64,000 bases of DNA from Streptomyces sp. B21-105 (GCF_036898465.1 NZ_JARUMJ010000001.1:6324001-6388000), one strand, 5' to 3'. Shown: positions 17,396-26,581, counted from the stretch's first letter. The notes: a model not told the origin generated them from the letters alone. Numbers and translations: made by a program.

Positions 17396-19041
17396 CTGCT
17401 GCCTCCCGATCCCGACACGGATCCGGAGATACCGGATGCGGCGTTCGTCCGCAACGGCAGGCGCACCGCGAACTCGGCTCCGCCGCCCGCCGCCTCCGTC
17501 ACCGACAGTGTGCCCTCGTGCCGCTGTACGGCCTGCCGGACCAGCGCCAGCCCGAGGCCCCGCCCGCCCGGCCCGGACGGCTTCGTGGAGAAGCCGCGTT
17601 CGAAGACCTGGGAGGCGTGCGCGGGATCCACGCCCGTCCCCGTGTCCGCGACCTGGAGCAGCAGCTCGGAGCTCTCCGTGGACGCCGTCACCGTCACCTT
17701 CGCCCGGACGCTGCCCTGGGCCGCGTCCACCGCGTTGTCGATCAGGTTGCCCAGGATCGTCACCAGGTCGCGGGCGGGCAGCGTCTCCGGCAGCAGACCG
17801 TCGTCCAGGGTGCTCTCCTGAGAGACCACCAGCTCCACACCCCGCTCGTTCGCCTGCGCGGTCTTGCCCAGCAGCAGGGCCGCCAGGACCGGCTCGCTGA
17901 CGGCCGCGACCACCTGGTCCGTCAGCGCCTGCGCCAGCTCCAGTTCCGACGTCGCGAAGTCCACGGCCTCCTCGGCGCGCCCCAGCTCGATCAGCGAGAC
18001 GACCGTGTGGAGCCGGTTGGCCGCCTCGTGGGCCTGCGAGCGCAGTGCCTGCGTGAAGCCGCGCTCCGAGTCCAACTCGCCCATGAGGGACTGGAGTTCG
18101 GTGACATCGCGCAGGGTGGCCACCGTCCCGCGCCGTTCGCCGCCGGACACCGGGGAGGTGTTCACCACCAGCACCCGGTCCGCCGTCAGATGCACCTCGT
18201 CCACCCGGGGCTCCGAGGCGAGCAGCGCGCCCGTCAGCGGGGCCGGCAGGCCGAGCTCAGCCACCGACGCGCCCACCACGTCCCCCGAGACGCCCAGCAG
18301 CTCGCGGCCCCCGTCGTTGATCAGGGCCACCTTGTACTGTCCGTCCAGCATCAGCAGCCCCTCGCGGACCGCGTGCAGCGCGGCCTGGTGGTAGTCGTGC
18401 ATCCGGCTCAGCTCGGTCGCGTTCATGCCGTGGGTGTGGCGGCGCAGGGACGCGTTGATGACGTACGTGCCGATCGCGCCGAGCGTGAGCGCGCCGACGG
18501 CCCACGCGAACAGGGCCGTCACCTGGTCCTGCACCCGCTCGCTGATCGCCTCGACCCGGATGCCGGCGCTGACCATGCCGATGATCCGCTTGTCGTCGTC
18601 CCTGATGGGGGTGACCGCGCGGACGGACGCGCCGAGGGTGCCGGTGTACGTCTCGGTGAACGTGTGGCCCGCCAGCGCCTCGGCCGTGTTGCCGCGGAAG
18701 TGCTGACCGATCTGTTCCTCGTCCGGGTGGGTCCAGCGGATGCCCTCGGTGTTCATGATCGTCACGAAGTCGACGTCCGTGTCGAGCATGACGCGGTGGG
18801 CGTACGGCTGCAGCTCGGCCGTGGGGTCCGCGGTGTGGATCGCCGTCCGGACCGACGGGGAGTCGGCCACCGAACGGGCCACCGCCGTGGCCTGGCGGCC
18901 CGCCGCCTCCTCGGCCTGCCGGCCGTCGCTGACGTACGTGAACAGCGCGTAGCCCGCGACCACGACCGCTATCAGCACCGCCTGCATGGCGAACAGCTGC
19001 CCTGCCAGGCTGCGGGGACGGGGGAGGGTGGGGATGCGCAT
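17392..19041 (-). CDS. CitA/DcuS-type sensor histidine kinase
   Basis: The 549-residue membrane kinase has TM1 at about residues 12-34, an extracytoplasmic sensor (PDC/sCache type, about 35-175), TM2 at about 185-212 and a cytosolic PAS domain (about 215-310). The dimerisation box is of the Spo0B type (LRSQAHEAANRLHTVVSLIE, phospho-accepting His in SQAHEAANRLH). The HATPase domain has N-box NLIDNAVDA, G1 DTGTGVDPA and G2 GRGLGLALV. This order is diagnostic of CitA/DcuS receptors for citrate or C4-dicarboxylates. It stands upstream of and overlaps its regulator and is divergent from the symporter at 19194. Confidence 0.93.
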   Translation of the reverse strand: MRIPTLPRPRSLAGQLFAMQAVLIAVVVAGYALFTYVSDGRQAEEAAGRQATAVARSVADSPSVRTAIHTADPTAELQPYAHRVMLDTDVDFVTIMNTEGIRWTHPDEEQIGQHFRGNTAEALAGHTFTETYTGTLGASVRAVTPIRDDDKRIIGMVSAGIRVEAISERVQDQVTALFAWAVGALTLGAIGTYVINASLRRHTHGMNATELSRMHDYHQAALHAVREGLLMLDGQYKVALINDGGRELLGVSGDVVGASVAELGLPAPLTGALLASEPRVDEVHLTADRVLVVNTSPVSGGERRGTVATLRDVTELQSLMGELDSERGFTQALRSQAHEAANRLHTVVSLIELGRAEEAVDFATSELELAQALTDQVVAAVSEPVLAALLLGKTAQANERGVELVVSQESTLDDGLLPETLPARDLVTILGNLIDNAVDAAQGSVRAKVTVTASTESSELLLQVADTGTGVDPAHASQVFERGFSTKPSGPGGRGLGLALVRQAVQRHEGTLSVTEAAGGGAEFAVRLPLRTNAASGISGSVSGSGGSR

Positions 19042-19193
19042 GCCGTCAGTGTGCCCCCGAGGTCAGGCGTGAACTAAATGAACGGAAGGGTGACCGCCCT
19101 CACACCGCACGGGATAGTCACGGCATCCCCCACAACTTCCCGGACGTGAGCCGCACGCCGGTGATGACGACGAAGACGTCAAGGAGGGCAGCC

Positions 19194-20609
19194 GTGGCCG
19201 CCAGCAGCACCCCCGATACGGCACCTGCCGCACCCGCCGTGAAGCGGGACCGCACCCACTACCTCTACATCGCGGTGATCATCGCGGTCGCCATCGGCAT
19301 CGGCGTGGGTCTCGTGGCCCCCGACTTCGCCGTCGAGCTGAAGCCCATCGGCACCGGCTTCGTGAACCTGATCAAGATGATGATCTCGCCGATCATCTTC
19401 TGCACGATCGTTCTCGGCATCGGATCCGTACGGCAGGCCGCCAAGGTCGGCAAGGTCGGCGGCATCGCGCTCGGCTACTTCGTGGTCATGTCGCTGGTGG
19501 CGCTCACCATCGGCCTGGTCGTCGGCAACATCCTGGAGCCCGGCAGCGGCCTGCACATCACCGACGCCGTGAAGGAGACCGGCCAGGCGCAGGTCTCGGC
19601 CGAGGCCAAGGACACCACCGAGTTCCTGCTCGGCATCATCCCCACCACGATCCTCTCCGCGTTCACCCAGCCGGACGTCCTGCAGACCCTGCTCATCGCA
19701 CTGCTCTGCGGTTTCGCCCTCCAGAGCATGGGCAAGGCCGGCCGACCGATCCTGCGCGGCGTCGAGCACATCCAGCGGCTCGTCTTCCGCATCCTCGCGA
19801 TGGTCATGTGGGTCGCCCCGATCGGCGCCTTCGGCGCGATGGCCGCGGTCGTCGGCTCGGCGGGCGTGGACGCGCTCAAGAGCCTCGCCGTCCTGATGCT
19901 CGGCTTCTACACCACGTGTTTCCTGTTCGTCTTCATCGTGCTCGGCGCGCTGCTGAAGATCTTCACGGGCCTGAACATCCTGACGTTCTTCAAGTACCTC
20001 GCCCGTGAGTTCCTGCTGATCCTGTCCACCTCCTCCTCCGAGTCCGCGCTGCCGCGCCTCATCGCGAAGATGGAGCACCTGGGCGTCAGCAAGCCCGTCG
20101 TCGGCATCACCGTCCCGACCGGCTACTCCTTCAACCTCGACGGCACCATGATCTACATGACCATGGCGTCCCTGTTCATCGCCGACGCGATGGGCACGCC
20201 GATGTCGATCGGCGAGCAGATCCCGCTGCTGCTCTTCCTGTTCGTCGCCTCCAAGGGCGCGGCCGGCGTCACCGGCGCGGGCATGGCGACCCTGGCCGGT
20301 GGTCTGCAGTCGCACAAGCCCGCCCTGGTGGACGGCATGGGCCTCATCGTCGGCATCGACCGCTTCATGAGCGAGGCCCGCGCCCTCACCAACTTCGCCG
20401 GCAACGCCGTCGCCACGGTCCTCATCGGCACCTGGACGAAGGAGATCGACAAGGAGCGCGTCCAGCTGGTGCTGGCCGGCGGCCTGCCGTTCGACGAGAA
20501 GACCCTGCTCGACCACGACGACCAGAACGACCACCACGAGGACGACGTCGTCGCGGCGGGTCTGCCCGAGCAGCGCGAAGAGGGCGAGAAGGAACTCGCC
20601 AAGGCCTGA
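19194..20609 (+). CDS. dctA: DctA/GltP-type dicarboxylate:cation symporter (DAACS family)
   Basis: The 471-residue transporter imports C4-dicarboxylates or acidic amino acids with H+ or Na+. It shows about eight hydrophobic helices, the serine-rich re-entrant loop STSSSESALPRLIAKM, the GYSFNLDGTMIYMTMASLFI signature and the second hairpin near KGAAGVTGAGMATL. The GTG at 19194 has AAGGAGG 6 bp upstream and is preferred over an in-frame GTG at 19146. The C-terminal 40 residues are acidic and cytosolic. It is divergent from the CitAB-type system, which very likely regulates it. Substrate (succinate, malate or glutamate) is not decided by sequence; the symbol follows the family. Confidence 0.9.
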   Translation: MAASSTPDTAPAAPAVKRDRTHYLYIAVIIAVAIGIGVGLVAPDFAVELKPIGTGFVNLIKMMISPIIFCTIVLGIGSVRQAAKVGKVGGIALGYFVVMSLVALTIGLVVGNILEPGSGLHITDAVKETGQAQVSAEAKDTTEFLLGIIPTTILSAFTQPDVLQTLLIALLCGFALQSMGKAGRPILRGVEHIQRLVFRILAMVMWVAPIGAFGAMAAVVGSAGVDALKSLAVLMLGFYTTCFLFVFIVLGALLKIFTGLNILTFFKYLAREFLLILSTSSSESALPRLIAKMEHLGVSKPVVGITVPTGYSFNLDGTMIYMTMASLFIADAMGTPMSIGEQIPLLLFLFVASKGAAGVTGAGMATLAGGLQSHKPALVDGMGLIVGIDRFMSEARALTNFAGNAVATVLIGTWTKEIDKERVQLVLAGGLPFDEKTLLDHDDQNDHHEDDVVAAGLPEQREEGEKELAKA

Positions 20610-20623
20610 CCGGCCCACGCACT

Positions 20624-20664
20624 CCGGGTGTCCGGCCCCGCCTGAACCGGGGCCGGACACCCGG
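20624..20664 (+). terminator. Terminator after the dicarboxylate symporter
   Basis: A perfect 17-bp stem: CCGGGTGTCCGGCCCCG at 20624-20640 pairs with CGGGGCCGGACACCCGG at 20648-20664 around a 7-nt loop. It begins 15 bp after the stop codon. Confidence 0.88.
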
Positions 20665-20772
20665 CCAAGCCCCTTCCCGCAGTTCCTGGGCCCCACCCTC
20701 TCCGGGCGACCGAGCGCTCCCCCCGTGCCTCGGTCGCCCGGTCTTTTCGCGTTCCCCGCCCGGCCGGTCGGG

Positions 20773-21720
20773 TCAGCGCACCTGGGCCGCCGCTCGCTTT
20801 TGCCGCCCCCGGCGCACCGCCTCGGTCAGGCGGGTCAGGGACTCCGGGTCCAGCGTCAGGTCGGCCGCGGCGGCCGAGTCCCGGATCGTCTCCGGGCGGG
20901 TCGCGCCCGGGATCGGGACGACGGCAGGGGAGCAGGCCAGCAGCCAGGCCAGGCAGATCTGCTGGGGGCTCACGCCGTGCTCGCGGGCGATCTCGTGGAA
21001 CGCGCCGAAGCGCCGCTCGCCGCCGTCCGCCGGGGCCGAGCCGTCCGCCGGGACCGGTCCGTCCAGGGAACTGCGGGAGACGCCGCCCAGCGGGCTCCAC
21101 GGGAGGAACGCCAGCCCGAGTTCGGCCGCCAGCCGCAGCTCGGGCTCGCTGTCGCCGACGGCGGGGGAGAGGCGGTTCTGGACCGACACGAGCCGGTCGC
21201 CGAGGATCGCGTGGGCCCGGCGGATCTGGTCCGCGTCCGTGTTGGAGACGCCGGCCAGCCGGATCTTCCCGTCGTCGAGCAGGTCCCGCAGCGCGCCCAC
21301 GGACTCCTCGAAGGGGACCGACGGGTCGGGCTTGTGCAGCTGGTAGAGGCCGATCGCCTCGACGCCGAGCCGCCGCAGGGAGTCCTCCGCGGCGGCCTTC
21401 AGATGGCGGGGGTCGCCGTTCACCGTCCAGTCCGCCGCGCCGCCCGGTCTGCCGCGGCCGCCCTTCGTCGCGACGAGCACGCCGTCCGGGTCACCGCCGT
21501 AGGACGCGAGGGCGCGGGCCAGCAGGCGTTCGTTGTGGCCGGGTTCCCCGCCCGGCAGGTGATAGGAGTCGGCCGTGTCCAGCAGGGTGACGCCGGCGTC
21601 CAGCGCGGCGTGCACCGTGGCCAGGGCGCGGGCCTCGTCGGGGCGGCCCTCGACGGACAGCGGCATCGCGCCGAGCCCGATCGCGCTCACCCGCAGATCT
21701 CCGAGCAGCCGGTGCCGCAC
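20773..21720 (-). CDS. Aldo/keto reductase
   Basis: The 315-residue NADPH-dependent oxidoreductase has the AKR catalytic tetrad: Asp48 (LLDTADSY), Tyr53, Lys86 (ATKGG) and His129 (LYQLHKPD). The NADPH-binding end is present (VVPIPGATRPETIRDSA). It fits the YajO/general stress AKR branch, cytosolic, acting on aldehydes or ketones; the substrate is not known. The start lies 1 bp from the stop of the upstream epimerase gene, so the two form an operon read leftwards. Confidence 0.9.
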   Translation of the reverse strand: MRHRLLGDLRVSAIGLGAMPLSVEGRPDEARALATVHAALDAGVTLLDTADSYHLPGGEPGHNERLLARALASYGGDPDGVLVATKGGRGRPGGAADWTVNGDPRHLKAAAEDSLRRLGVEAIGLYQLHKPDPSVPFEESVGALRDLLDDGKIRLAGVSNTDADQIRRAHAILGDRLVSVQNRLSPAVGDSEPELRLAAELGLAFLPWSPLGGVSRSSLDGPVPADGSAPADGGERRFGAFHEIAREHGVSPQQICLAWLLACSPAVVPIPGATRPETIRDSAAAADLTLDPESLTRLTEAVRRGRQKRAAAQVR

Positions 21721-21721
21721 G

Positions 21722-22654
21722 TCAGTTCACCGTCCCCAGGGTCTCGGCCACCGCGCGCGGCAGCCACCGGCGGGCGTCGCCGAAGGCGAACCCGAGCCCG
21801 GCGGCGCGGGAGTTGTCCATGGCGTAGCCGCGGCGGAAGGCGAAAGGCGACACCGCGCCGACCTCGGCCGGCCGGAACACCGTCCTGCCCCGCGGGACCC
21901 GCGCGGCCACCGCCTCGCACAGCTCCCGGGTGGTCAGCGTGCCGTGCGAGGCCGCGTTGACCGGGCCGGTGAAGTCCTCGCCCACCGCCCAGAACAGGAA
22001 GTCGGCGATCTCCTCGACGTGGATGTAGGTCGCCGGCCGGTTCACCGTCGGCACCGTGATCGGATCGCCGGCGCGCAGCCGGGAGGCGTAGTGCTGGAGC
22101 CGTCCCGTGAAGTCGTCGTCCCCGCCGAGGACGTGCGCGACGCGGACGGCCGCCCAGGGGAGGTCCGCCCCGGCGGCGAAGACGCCCTCCGCCTGCCGCT
22201 TGCCCTCGCCGTAGTGGGCCTCGGCGAACTCGGCGTCGTCCCACGGCAGTCCGGTGTCCACGTGCACGCTCAGCGGGTCGACGGCCTGCTCCGGCACGAG
22301 CGCCGCGGAGTCCTCGTACTCGTACACCTCGACCGTCGACGTCATCACATAGCGGCGGGTGCGGCCGGTGAACACGCGGCGGGCGACGGCGGCCTGGCGC
22401 GGGTTGTAGCAGACCTGGTCGACGACGACGTCGAAGGTCCGGGCCCCGAGCGCAGCGTTCAGCGCGTCCTCGTCGTCGCGGTCGGCGATCAGGTGGACTG
22501 CGCCCGGAGGCGGCGGCGACGATCCGCGGTTCAGCACCGTCACCCGGTCCCCGGCGGCGAGCAGCCGGGCGATCAGCCGCTTGCCGAAATAGCGGTTCCC
22601 GCCGATCACCAGCACTTCTCGTGTCTTTACCGCGTGCGCCTTTTCCATGACCAT
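21722..22654 (-). CDS. NAD-dependent epimerase/dehydratase (SDR family)
   Basis: The 310-residue protein has an extended-SDR Rossmann fold: VLVIGGNRYFGKRL at residues 14-27, an STVEVYEYED segment after the fourth strand, and a Tyr-Gly-Glu-Gly-Lys stretch (YGEGKRQAE) in place of the usual YxxxK catalytic motif, keeping the Tyr-Lys spacing. AGGAAG is 4 nt upstream of the ATG at 22654, and a second ATG lies at 22648. It is divergent from the AsnC regulator with only 39 bp between starts. The substrate is unknown; chloroplast RNA-binding-like epimerases are its nearest look-alikes. Confidence 0.85.
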   Translation of the reverse strand: MVMEKAHAVKTREVLVIGGNRYFGKRLIARLLAAGDRVTVLNRGSSPPPPGAVHLIADRDDEDALNAALGARTFDVVVDQVCYNPRQAAVARRVFTGRTRRYVMTSTVEVYEYEDSAALVPEQAVDPLSVHVDTGLPWDDAEFAEAHYGEGKRQAEGVFAAGADLPWAAVRVAHVLGGDDDFTGRLQHYASRLRAGDPITVPTVNRPATYIHVEEIADFLFWAVGEDFTGPVNAASHGTLTTRELCEAVAARVPRGRTVFRPAEVGAVSPFAFRRGYAMDNSRAAGLGFAFGDARRWLPRAVAETLGTVN

Positions 22655-22693
22655 GATTCTTCCTGCGCACCCGCACGCGATGAAGGGCTGATC

Positions 22694-23203
22694 ATGGGAG
22701 TTCCGGCCGCTGTACCGAAAGAACCCCGGCGGATACGCGCCGCCGCCGTCGAAACCGTGGTGGCCTTCGACGCGGTGGACCGGCAGATCCTTGAGCTGCT
22801 CCAGACCGACGGCCGGATCAAGCTCAGCGAGCTGGGCCGCAGGGTGCGGCTGAGCCCCGCGGCCGTGACGGAGCGGGTGCGGCGGCTGGAGAGCGCGGGG
22901 GTGATCAGCGGCTACGGGGCGCAGGTCGTCCCGGCCCGGCTCGGTTACGGCATCCAGGCGTTCGTGCGGGTCGACCCGCACGGCGGGTACAACCTCAAGC
23001 ATCCGCGGACGCTGGAGCTGATCGAGCGGCCCGAGATCGTCGAGGTGCACCACGTTGTGGGCGAGGACTGCTGGATCCTCAAGGCCGCGGTCCGGGACAC
23101 CGTCCATCTGGAGGAGGTTCTCGAAGCCGTCTCCGCCCTTGGCCGTACGACGACGTCGATCGTGCTCACCTCGCCGGTGGTGCGCAAACCGCTCTTGCCC
23201 TGA
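22694..23203 (+). CDS. Lrp/AsnC family transcriptional regulator
   Basis: The 169-residue protein has an N-terminal HTH (residues 28-75: AVDRQILELLQTDGRIKLSE, GRRVRLSPAAVTERVRRLES) and an RAM/AsnC ligand-binding domain at about 85-160 (GYGIQAFVRV, VHHVVGEDCWILKAAVRD). A 25-residue N-terminal extension precedes the HTH. It is divergent from the epimerase-AKR operon, which it may control. The effector, presumably an amino acid, is not known. Confidence 0.92.
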   Translation: MGVPAAVPKEPRRIRAAAVETVVAFDAVDRQILELLQTDGRIKLSELGRRVRLSPAAVTERVRRLESAGVISGYGAQVVPARLGYGIQAFVRVDPHGGYNLKHPRTLELIERPEIVEVHHVVGEDCWILKAAVRDTVHLEEVLEAVSALGRTTTSIVLTSPVVRKPLLP

Positions 23204-23226
23204 CGTCGGCGTCAAGGATTACGGTC

Positions 23227-23661
23227 GTGGACATGCGCATCGGAGAGCTGGCCGCGCGGGCCGGGACGACGACCCGGACGCTGCGGTACTACGAGTCGCG
23301 CGGGCTGCTGCCCGCGCGGCGCGGAGACAACGGGTACCGGACGTACGACGAGGGCGATCTGCGGCTGCTGCGGCAGATCAGGACGCTCCAGGACTTCGGG
23401 TTCGACCTGGAGGAGACCCGGCCCTTCGTGGAGTGTCTGCGGGCCGGGCACCCGCAGGGCGACTCGTGTCCGGCGTCGCTCGTGGTCTACCGCCGCAAGC
23501 TCGACGAGCTGGACGCGCTCATCGGCGAGCTGCGGGCGGTCCGCGAGACGGTCTCCGGACAGCTCGTGCGGGCCGAGCGGGCGCGGGACGAGCTGGCGGC
23601 CGAGGCGCTGGCTCCGGGGGGTCCGGAGCCGGGGTGCGAACTGGGAGGGCGAGGACTGTGA
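23227..23661 (+). CDS. MerR family transcriptional regulator
   Basis: The 144-residue protein starts with the MerR HTH (MRIGELAARAGTTTRTLRYY, ESRGLLPARRGDNGYRTYDE) and a dimerisation coiled coil at about residues 80-125. Cysteines occur at about residues 78 (VECLRAG), 88 (DSCPAS) and 137 (PGCELGG). They could sense redox state or metal, but they do not match the MerR or SoxR patterns exactly. The GTG at 23227 is chosen because AAGGA is 8 nt upstream; the ATG at 23233 is too far. It overlaps the thioredoxin gene by 4 bp (GTGA), so it is co-translated with it. Confidence 0.9.
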   Translation: MDMRIGELAARAGTTTRTLRYYESRGLLPARRGDNGYRTYDEGDLRLLRQIRTLQDFGFDLEETRPFVECLRAGHPQGDSCPASLVVYRRKLDELDALIGELRAVRETVSGQLVRAERARDELAAEALAPGGPEPGCELGGRGL

Positions 23662-23990
23662 TCAAGGCGGACGGCGTGACCGAGGTGACGGACGACGATT
23701 TCGGGGCGCAGGTGCTGGAGGCGGAACTGCCGGTGCTCGTGCAGTTCACGGCCGAGTGGTGCGGCCCCTGCCGGCAGCTCGGCCCGGTGCTGGGCAGCAT
23801 CGCCGAGGAGGAGGGCGAGCGGCTGAAGGTCGTGCGGCTGGACGTGGACCGTAATCCGCGGACCGCGATCGCGTACCACGTGCTGTCGACGCCCACCCTG
23901 ATGGTGTTCCGCGGCGGTGAGCCCGTGCGGTCGATGGTGGGGGCCCGGCCCAAGCGCCGGCTGCTGGAGGAGATCGCCGACGTGCTCTGA
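23658..23990 (+). CDS. Thioredoxin
   Basis: The 110-residue single-domain thioredoxin has the active site WCGPC (Cys35, Cys38), a cis-proline in LSTPTLMVF and normal length. It reduces protein disulfides in the cytosol, with electrons from thioredoxin reductase (not in this window). Its GTG start lies in the stop of the MerR gene, so its synthesis follows the regulator. I recall the S. coelicolor orthologue as one of the trxA paralogues. A terminator follows at 24046. Confidence 0.95.
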   Translation: MIKADGVTEVTDDDFGAQVLEAELPVLVQFTAEWCGPCRQLGPVLGSIAEEEGERLKVVRLDVDRNPRTAIAYHVLSTPTLMVFRGGEPVRSMVGARPKRRLLEEIADVL

Positions 23991-24045
23991 CCCGACCTGA
24001 CAGTTCCGCTGCCGCACACGGGTCCGCACACGGGTTCGCGCACGA

Positions 24046-24081
24046 AGAAATCCCCCGGGCAATTGTGCTCGGGGGATTTCT
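24046..24081 (+). terminator. Terminator after the thioredoxin gene
   Basis: A perfect 12-bp stem: AGAAATCCCCCG at 24046-24057 pairs with CGGGGGATTTCT at 24070-24081 around a 12-nt loop. Confidence 0.85.
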
Positions 24082-24102
24082 CGGCGTATATTGAGTGATT
24101 CG

Positions 24103-24124
24103 CGACTTCAATTGAATGAAGTCG
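24103..24124. promoter_or_regulatory. Inverted repeat upstream of the HelD-like gene
   Basis: CGACTTCA and TGAAGTCG flank the 6-nt spacer ATTGAA. The site is 44 bp before the TTG start of the helicase-like gene, in unusually AT-rich DNA for this genome. It may be an operator or promoter element. I could not match it to the rifamycin-associated element by eye. Confidence 0.4.
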
Positions 24125-24167
24125 TAATGCGGTTCACTGAAGGCATCATATCCGGGCGGGAGCTGAA

Positions 24168-26441
24168 TTGTCAAACGCCGATTTCGAATTGCAGCGCGAG
24201 CAGGAATTCATCGACGATCTGTACGCGCGCGTGGACGCCCTGCGCGGCGACACCGAGGTCTCCGTCACCGACGCGCTCGCCCAGGGCCACGCCCCCCAGC
24301 AGGCCCGGCTCGAGCGGGACATCCTCGTCGCCGAGCGCTCGGGGCTGCTCGCCGCGCTGAACGCGGTCGACGGCTCGCTGTGCTTCGGCCGCATCGACCT
24401 CGCCTCCGGAGTCCACCACCACATCGGCCGTATCGGCCTGCGCGTCGGCGACGCCGAACGCACCCCGGTCCTGATCGACTGGCGGGCCGACGTCGCCCGC
24501 CCGTTCTACCTCGCCACCGGCCACACCCCGATGGGGCTGCGCAGGCGACGGCACCTCGCCGGCGAGGGCCGCCGGGTCACCGCCCTGCACGACGAGATCC
24601 TCGACATCGGCGACCCCACCCGCACCGGCCACGAGGACCCGACCGGCGACGCCGTCCTGCTCGCGGCGCTCGACTCGGCACGCACCGGCCGTATGCACGA
24701 CATCGTGCAGACCATCCAGGCCGAGCAGGACGAGATCATCCGCGCCCCCCACCGAGGGGTGCTGGTGGTCGAGGGCGGTCCTGGCACCGGCAAGACCGCC
24801 GTCGCCCTGCACCGCGCCGCCTACCTCCTCTACGAGCACCGGCAGCTGCTCGCCAAACGGGCCGTCCTGATCGTCGGCCCCAACCCCGCCTTCCTCGGCT
24901 ACATCGGCGAGGTGCTGCCCGCGCTCGGCGAGACGGGCGTGCTCCTCGCGACGGTCGGCGAGCTGTTCCCCGGTGTGCGGGCGACGGCCGCCGACACCCG
25001 CGAGGCGGCCGCGGTCAAGGGCCGTGCCGACATGGCGGACGTCCTCGCCGACGTCGTACGCGACTGGCAGGCGCTGCCCGACCCGGTCATCGCGATCGAG
25101 CACGACCGCGAGATCCTCCTGCTCGACGACGGTCTCGTGCGGGTGGCCCGCGAACGCACCCGGGCGGCCGGGCTGCCGCACAACGCGGCCCGCGAGCACT
25201 TCGAGGGCCACATCCTCAACACGCTCACCGACATGGTCGCCGAGCGCCTGGGCACCGACCCCTTCGACGGCACCAACCTCCTCGACCCGAGCGACGTCAC
25301 CCAGATCCGCGACGAGCTCGCCGACAACCCCGAGGTGTGGGCCGCCGTCGACCAGCTGTGGCCGCGGCTGACCCCGCAGCGCCTCGTCGCGGACTTCCTC
25401 GCCGACCCCGTGGGCTACGTCTCCGACGACGACGCGGCCGTCATCCGCCGCCCGGTGACCCGCGCCTGGACGGTGGCCGACGTGCCGCTCCTCGACGAGG
25501 CCGCCGAACTGCTCGGCGAGGACGACCGGGTGACGCGGGCCCGGGCGGAACGCGAACGCGCGACACAGATCGCCTACGCGCAGGGCGTCCTGGACGTCTC
25601 GTACGCCTCCCGCACCTACGAGTTCGACGACAAGGAAGAGGAGGACTCCGAGGTCCTGTCCGCGCACGACATCATCGACGCCGAGCGGTTCGCCGAGCGG
25701 CACGAGGAGGACGACCACCGCAGCGCCGCCGAACGCGCGGCGGCCGACCGGACCTGGGCGTTCGGCCACATCATCGTCGACGAGGCGCAGGAGCTGTCGC
25801 CGATGGCGTGGCGGCTGCTCATGCGGCGCTGCCCCACCCGCTCGATGACACTGGTCGGCGACCCCGCGCAGACCGCCGAGGCGGCCGGCGTCGGATCGTG
25901 GGCGGACATCCTCAAGCCGTACGTGCAGGACCGCTGGGAGCACACCCGACTCGGCGTCAACTACCGCACCCCGGCCGAGATCATGGACGTCGCGGCGGCG
26001 GTCGTGCGTGCCGAGCACCCGGATTTCGCACCGCCGAGCTCCATCCGGTCCACCGGTGTGCGGCCGTGGGCGCGCGCGACCGACGACCTGCCGGACGCGG
26101 TGGCCGAGGCGGCCCGGGAGCTGACGCCCGCCGAGGGCCGGCTCGCGGTCATCGCCCCGCGTAGCCTGCACCGGCGGCTGGCGGCACGGCTGGACGGCGT
26201 CACGGCGGGCGCGGAACCCGACCTCACCCGGGGCGTCGTCCTGCTCGACCCCCGCCAGTCCAAGGGGCTCGAGTTCGACTCCGTCCTCGTGGTGGAGCCG
26301 TCCCGGTACGGCACCAGCGACCTGTACGTGGCGCTGACCCGCGCGACGCAACGGCTCGGCGTGCTGCACAGCCGCCCCCTGCCGAAGGCCCTGGCCGACG
26401 CGTTCGCGTCACCCGCGTCACCCGGGGCCGGCACGAAGTGA
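24168..26441 (+). CDS. HelD/HelR-like RNA polymerase-associated ATPase (UvrD-like superfamily 1)
   Basis: The 757-residue protein has an N-terminal coiled coil (residues 5-65) that in HelD inserts into the RNA polymerase channel. It has Walker A at 203-210 (GGPGTGKT), the Walker B box IIVDEAQELSPMAW, motif III LVGDPAQTAEAAG, and the C-terminal SF1 motifs QSKGLEFDSV and YVALTRATQRL. HelD-class proteins free stalled or inhibitor-bound RNA polymerase, and the streptomycete HelR form gives rifamycin tolerance. The start is a TTG with GGGAG 5 nt upstream, a rare start suggesting low expression. Whether this is HelR or a HelD paralogue needs a tree; the family call is firm. Confidence 0.85.
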   Translation: MSNADFELQREQEFIDDLYARVDALRGDTEVSVTDALAQGHAPQQARLERDILVAERSGLLAALNAVDGSLCFGRIDLASGVHHHIGRIGLRVGDAERTPVLIDWRADVARPFYLATGHTPMGLRRRRHLAGEGRRVTALHDEILDIGDPTRTGHEDPTGDAVLLAALDSARTGRMHDIVQTIQAEQDEIIRAPHRGVLVVEGGPGTGKTAVALHRAAYLLYEHRQLLAKRAVLIVGPNPAFLGYIGEVLPALGETGVLLATVGELFPGVRATAADTREAAAVKGRADMADVLADVVRDWQALPDPVIAIEHDREILLLDDGLVRVARERTRAAGLPHNAAREHFEGHILNTLTDMVAERLGTDPFDGTNLLDPSDVTQIRDELADNPEVWAAVDQLWPRLTPQRLVADFLADPVGYVSDDDAAVIRRPVTRAWTVADVPLLDEAAELLGEDDRVTRARAERERATQIAYAQGVLDVSYASRTYEFDDKEEEDSEVLSAHDIIDAERFAERHEEDDHRSAAERAAADRTWAFGHIIVDEAQELSPMAWRLLMRRCPTRSMTLVGDPAQTAEAAGVGSWADILKPYVQDRWEHTRLGVNYRTPAEIMDVAAAVVRAEHPDFAPPSSIRSTGVRPWARATDDLPDAVAEAARELTPAEGRLAVIAPRSLHRRLAARLDGVTAGAEPDLTRGVVLLDPRQSKGLEFDSVLVVEPSRYGTSDLYVALTRATQRLGVLHSRPLPKALADAFASPASPGAGTK

Positions 26442-26461
26442 CGGTTCGGGCCCGCGTCGCT

Positions 26462-26480
26462 CCCGGGCCCGGAGCCCGGG
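26462..26480. terminator. Hairpin between convergent helicase and glgB genes
   Basis: CCCGGGC (26462-26468) pairs with GCCCGGG (26474-26480) around a 5-nt loop. It lies in the 140-bp gap between two convergent genes. Confidence 0.5.
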
Positions 26481-26581
26481 CCTGCGCCGGCATGGTGTGC
26501 GGGCGGCGGGAGAACCCGTCCGCACAGCCGCGCCGGCCCGCCGGGCGGCACGCGCGCGGGCCCGGACACGTGGGGTCCGGC

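Noticed and set aside
23055..23990. Long frame fusing AsnC end, MerR region and thioredoxin
   Set aside because: Only the last 110 codons are thioredoxin; the start is the GTG at 23658.
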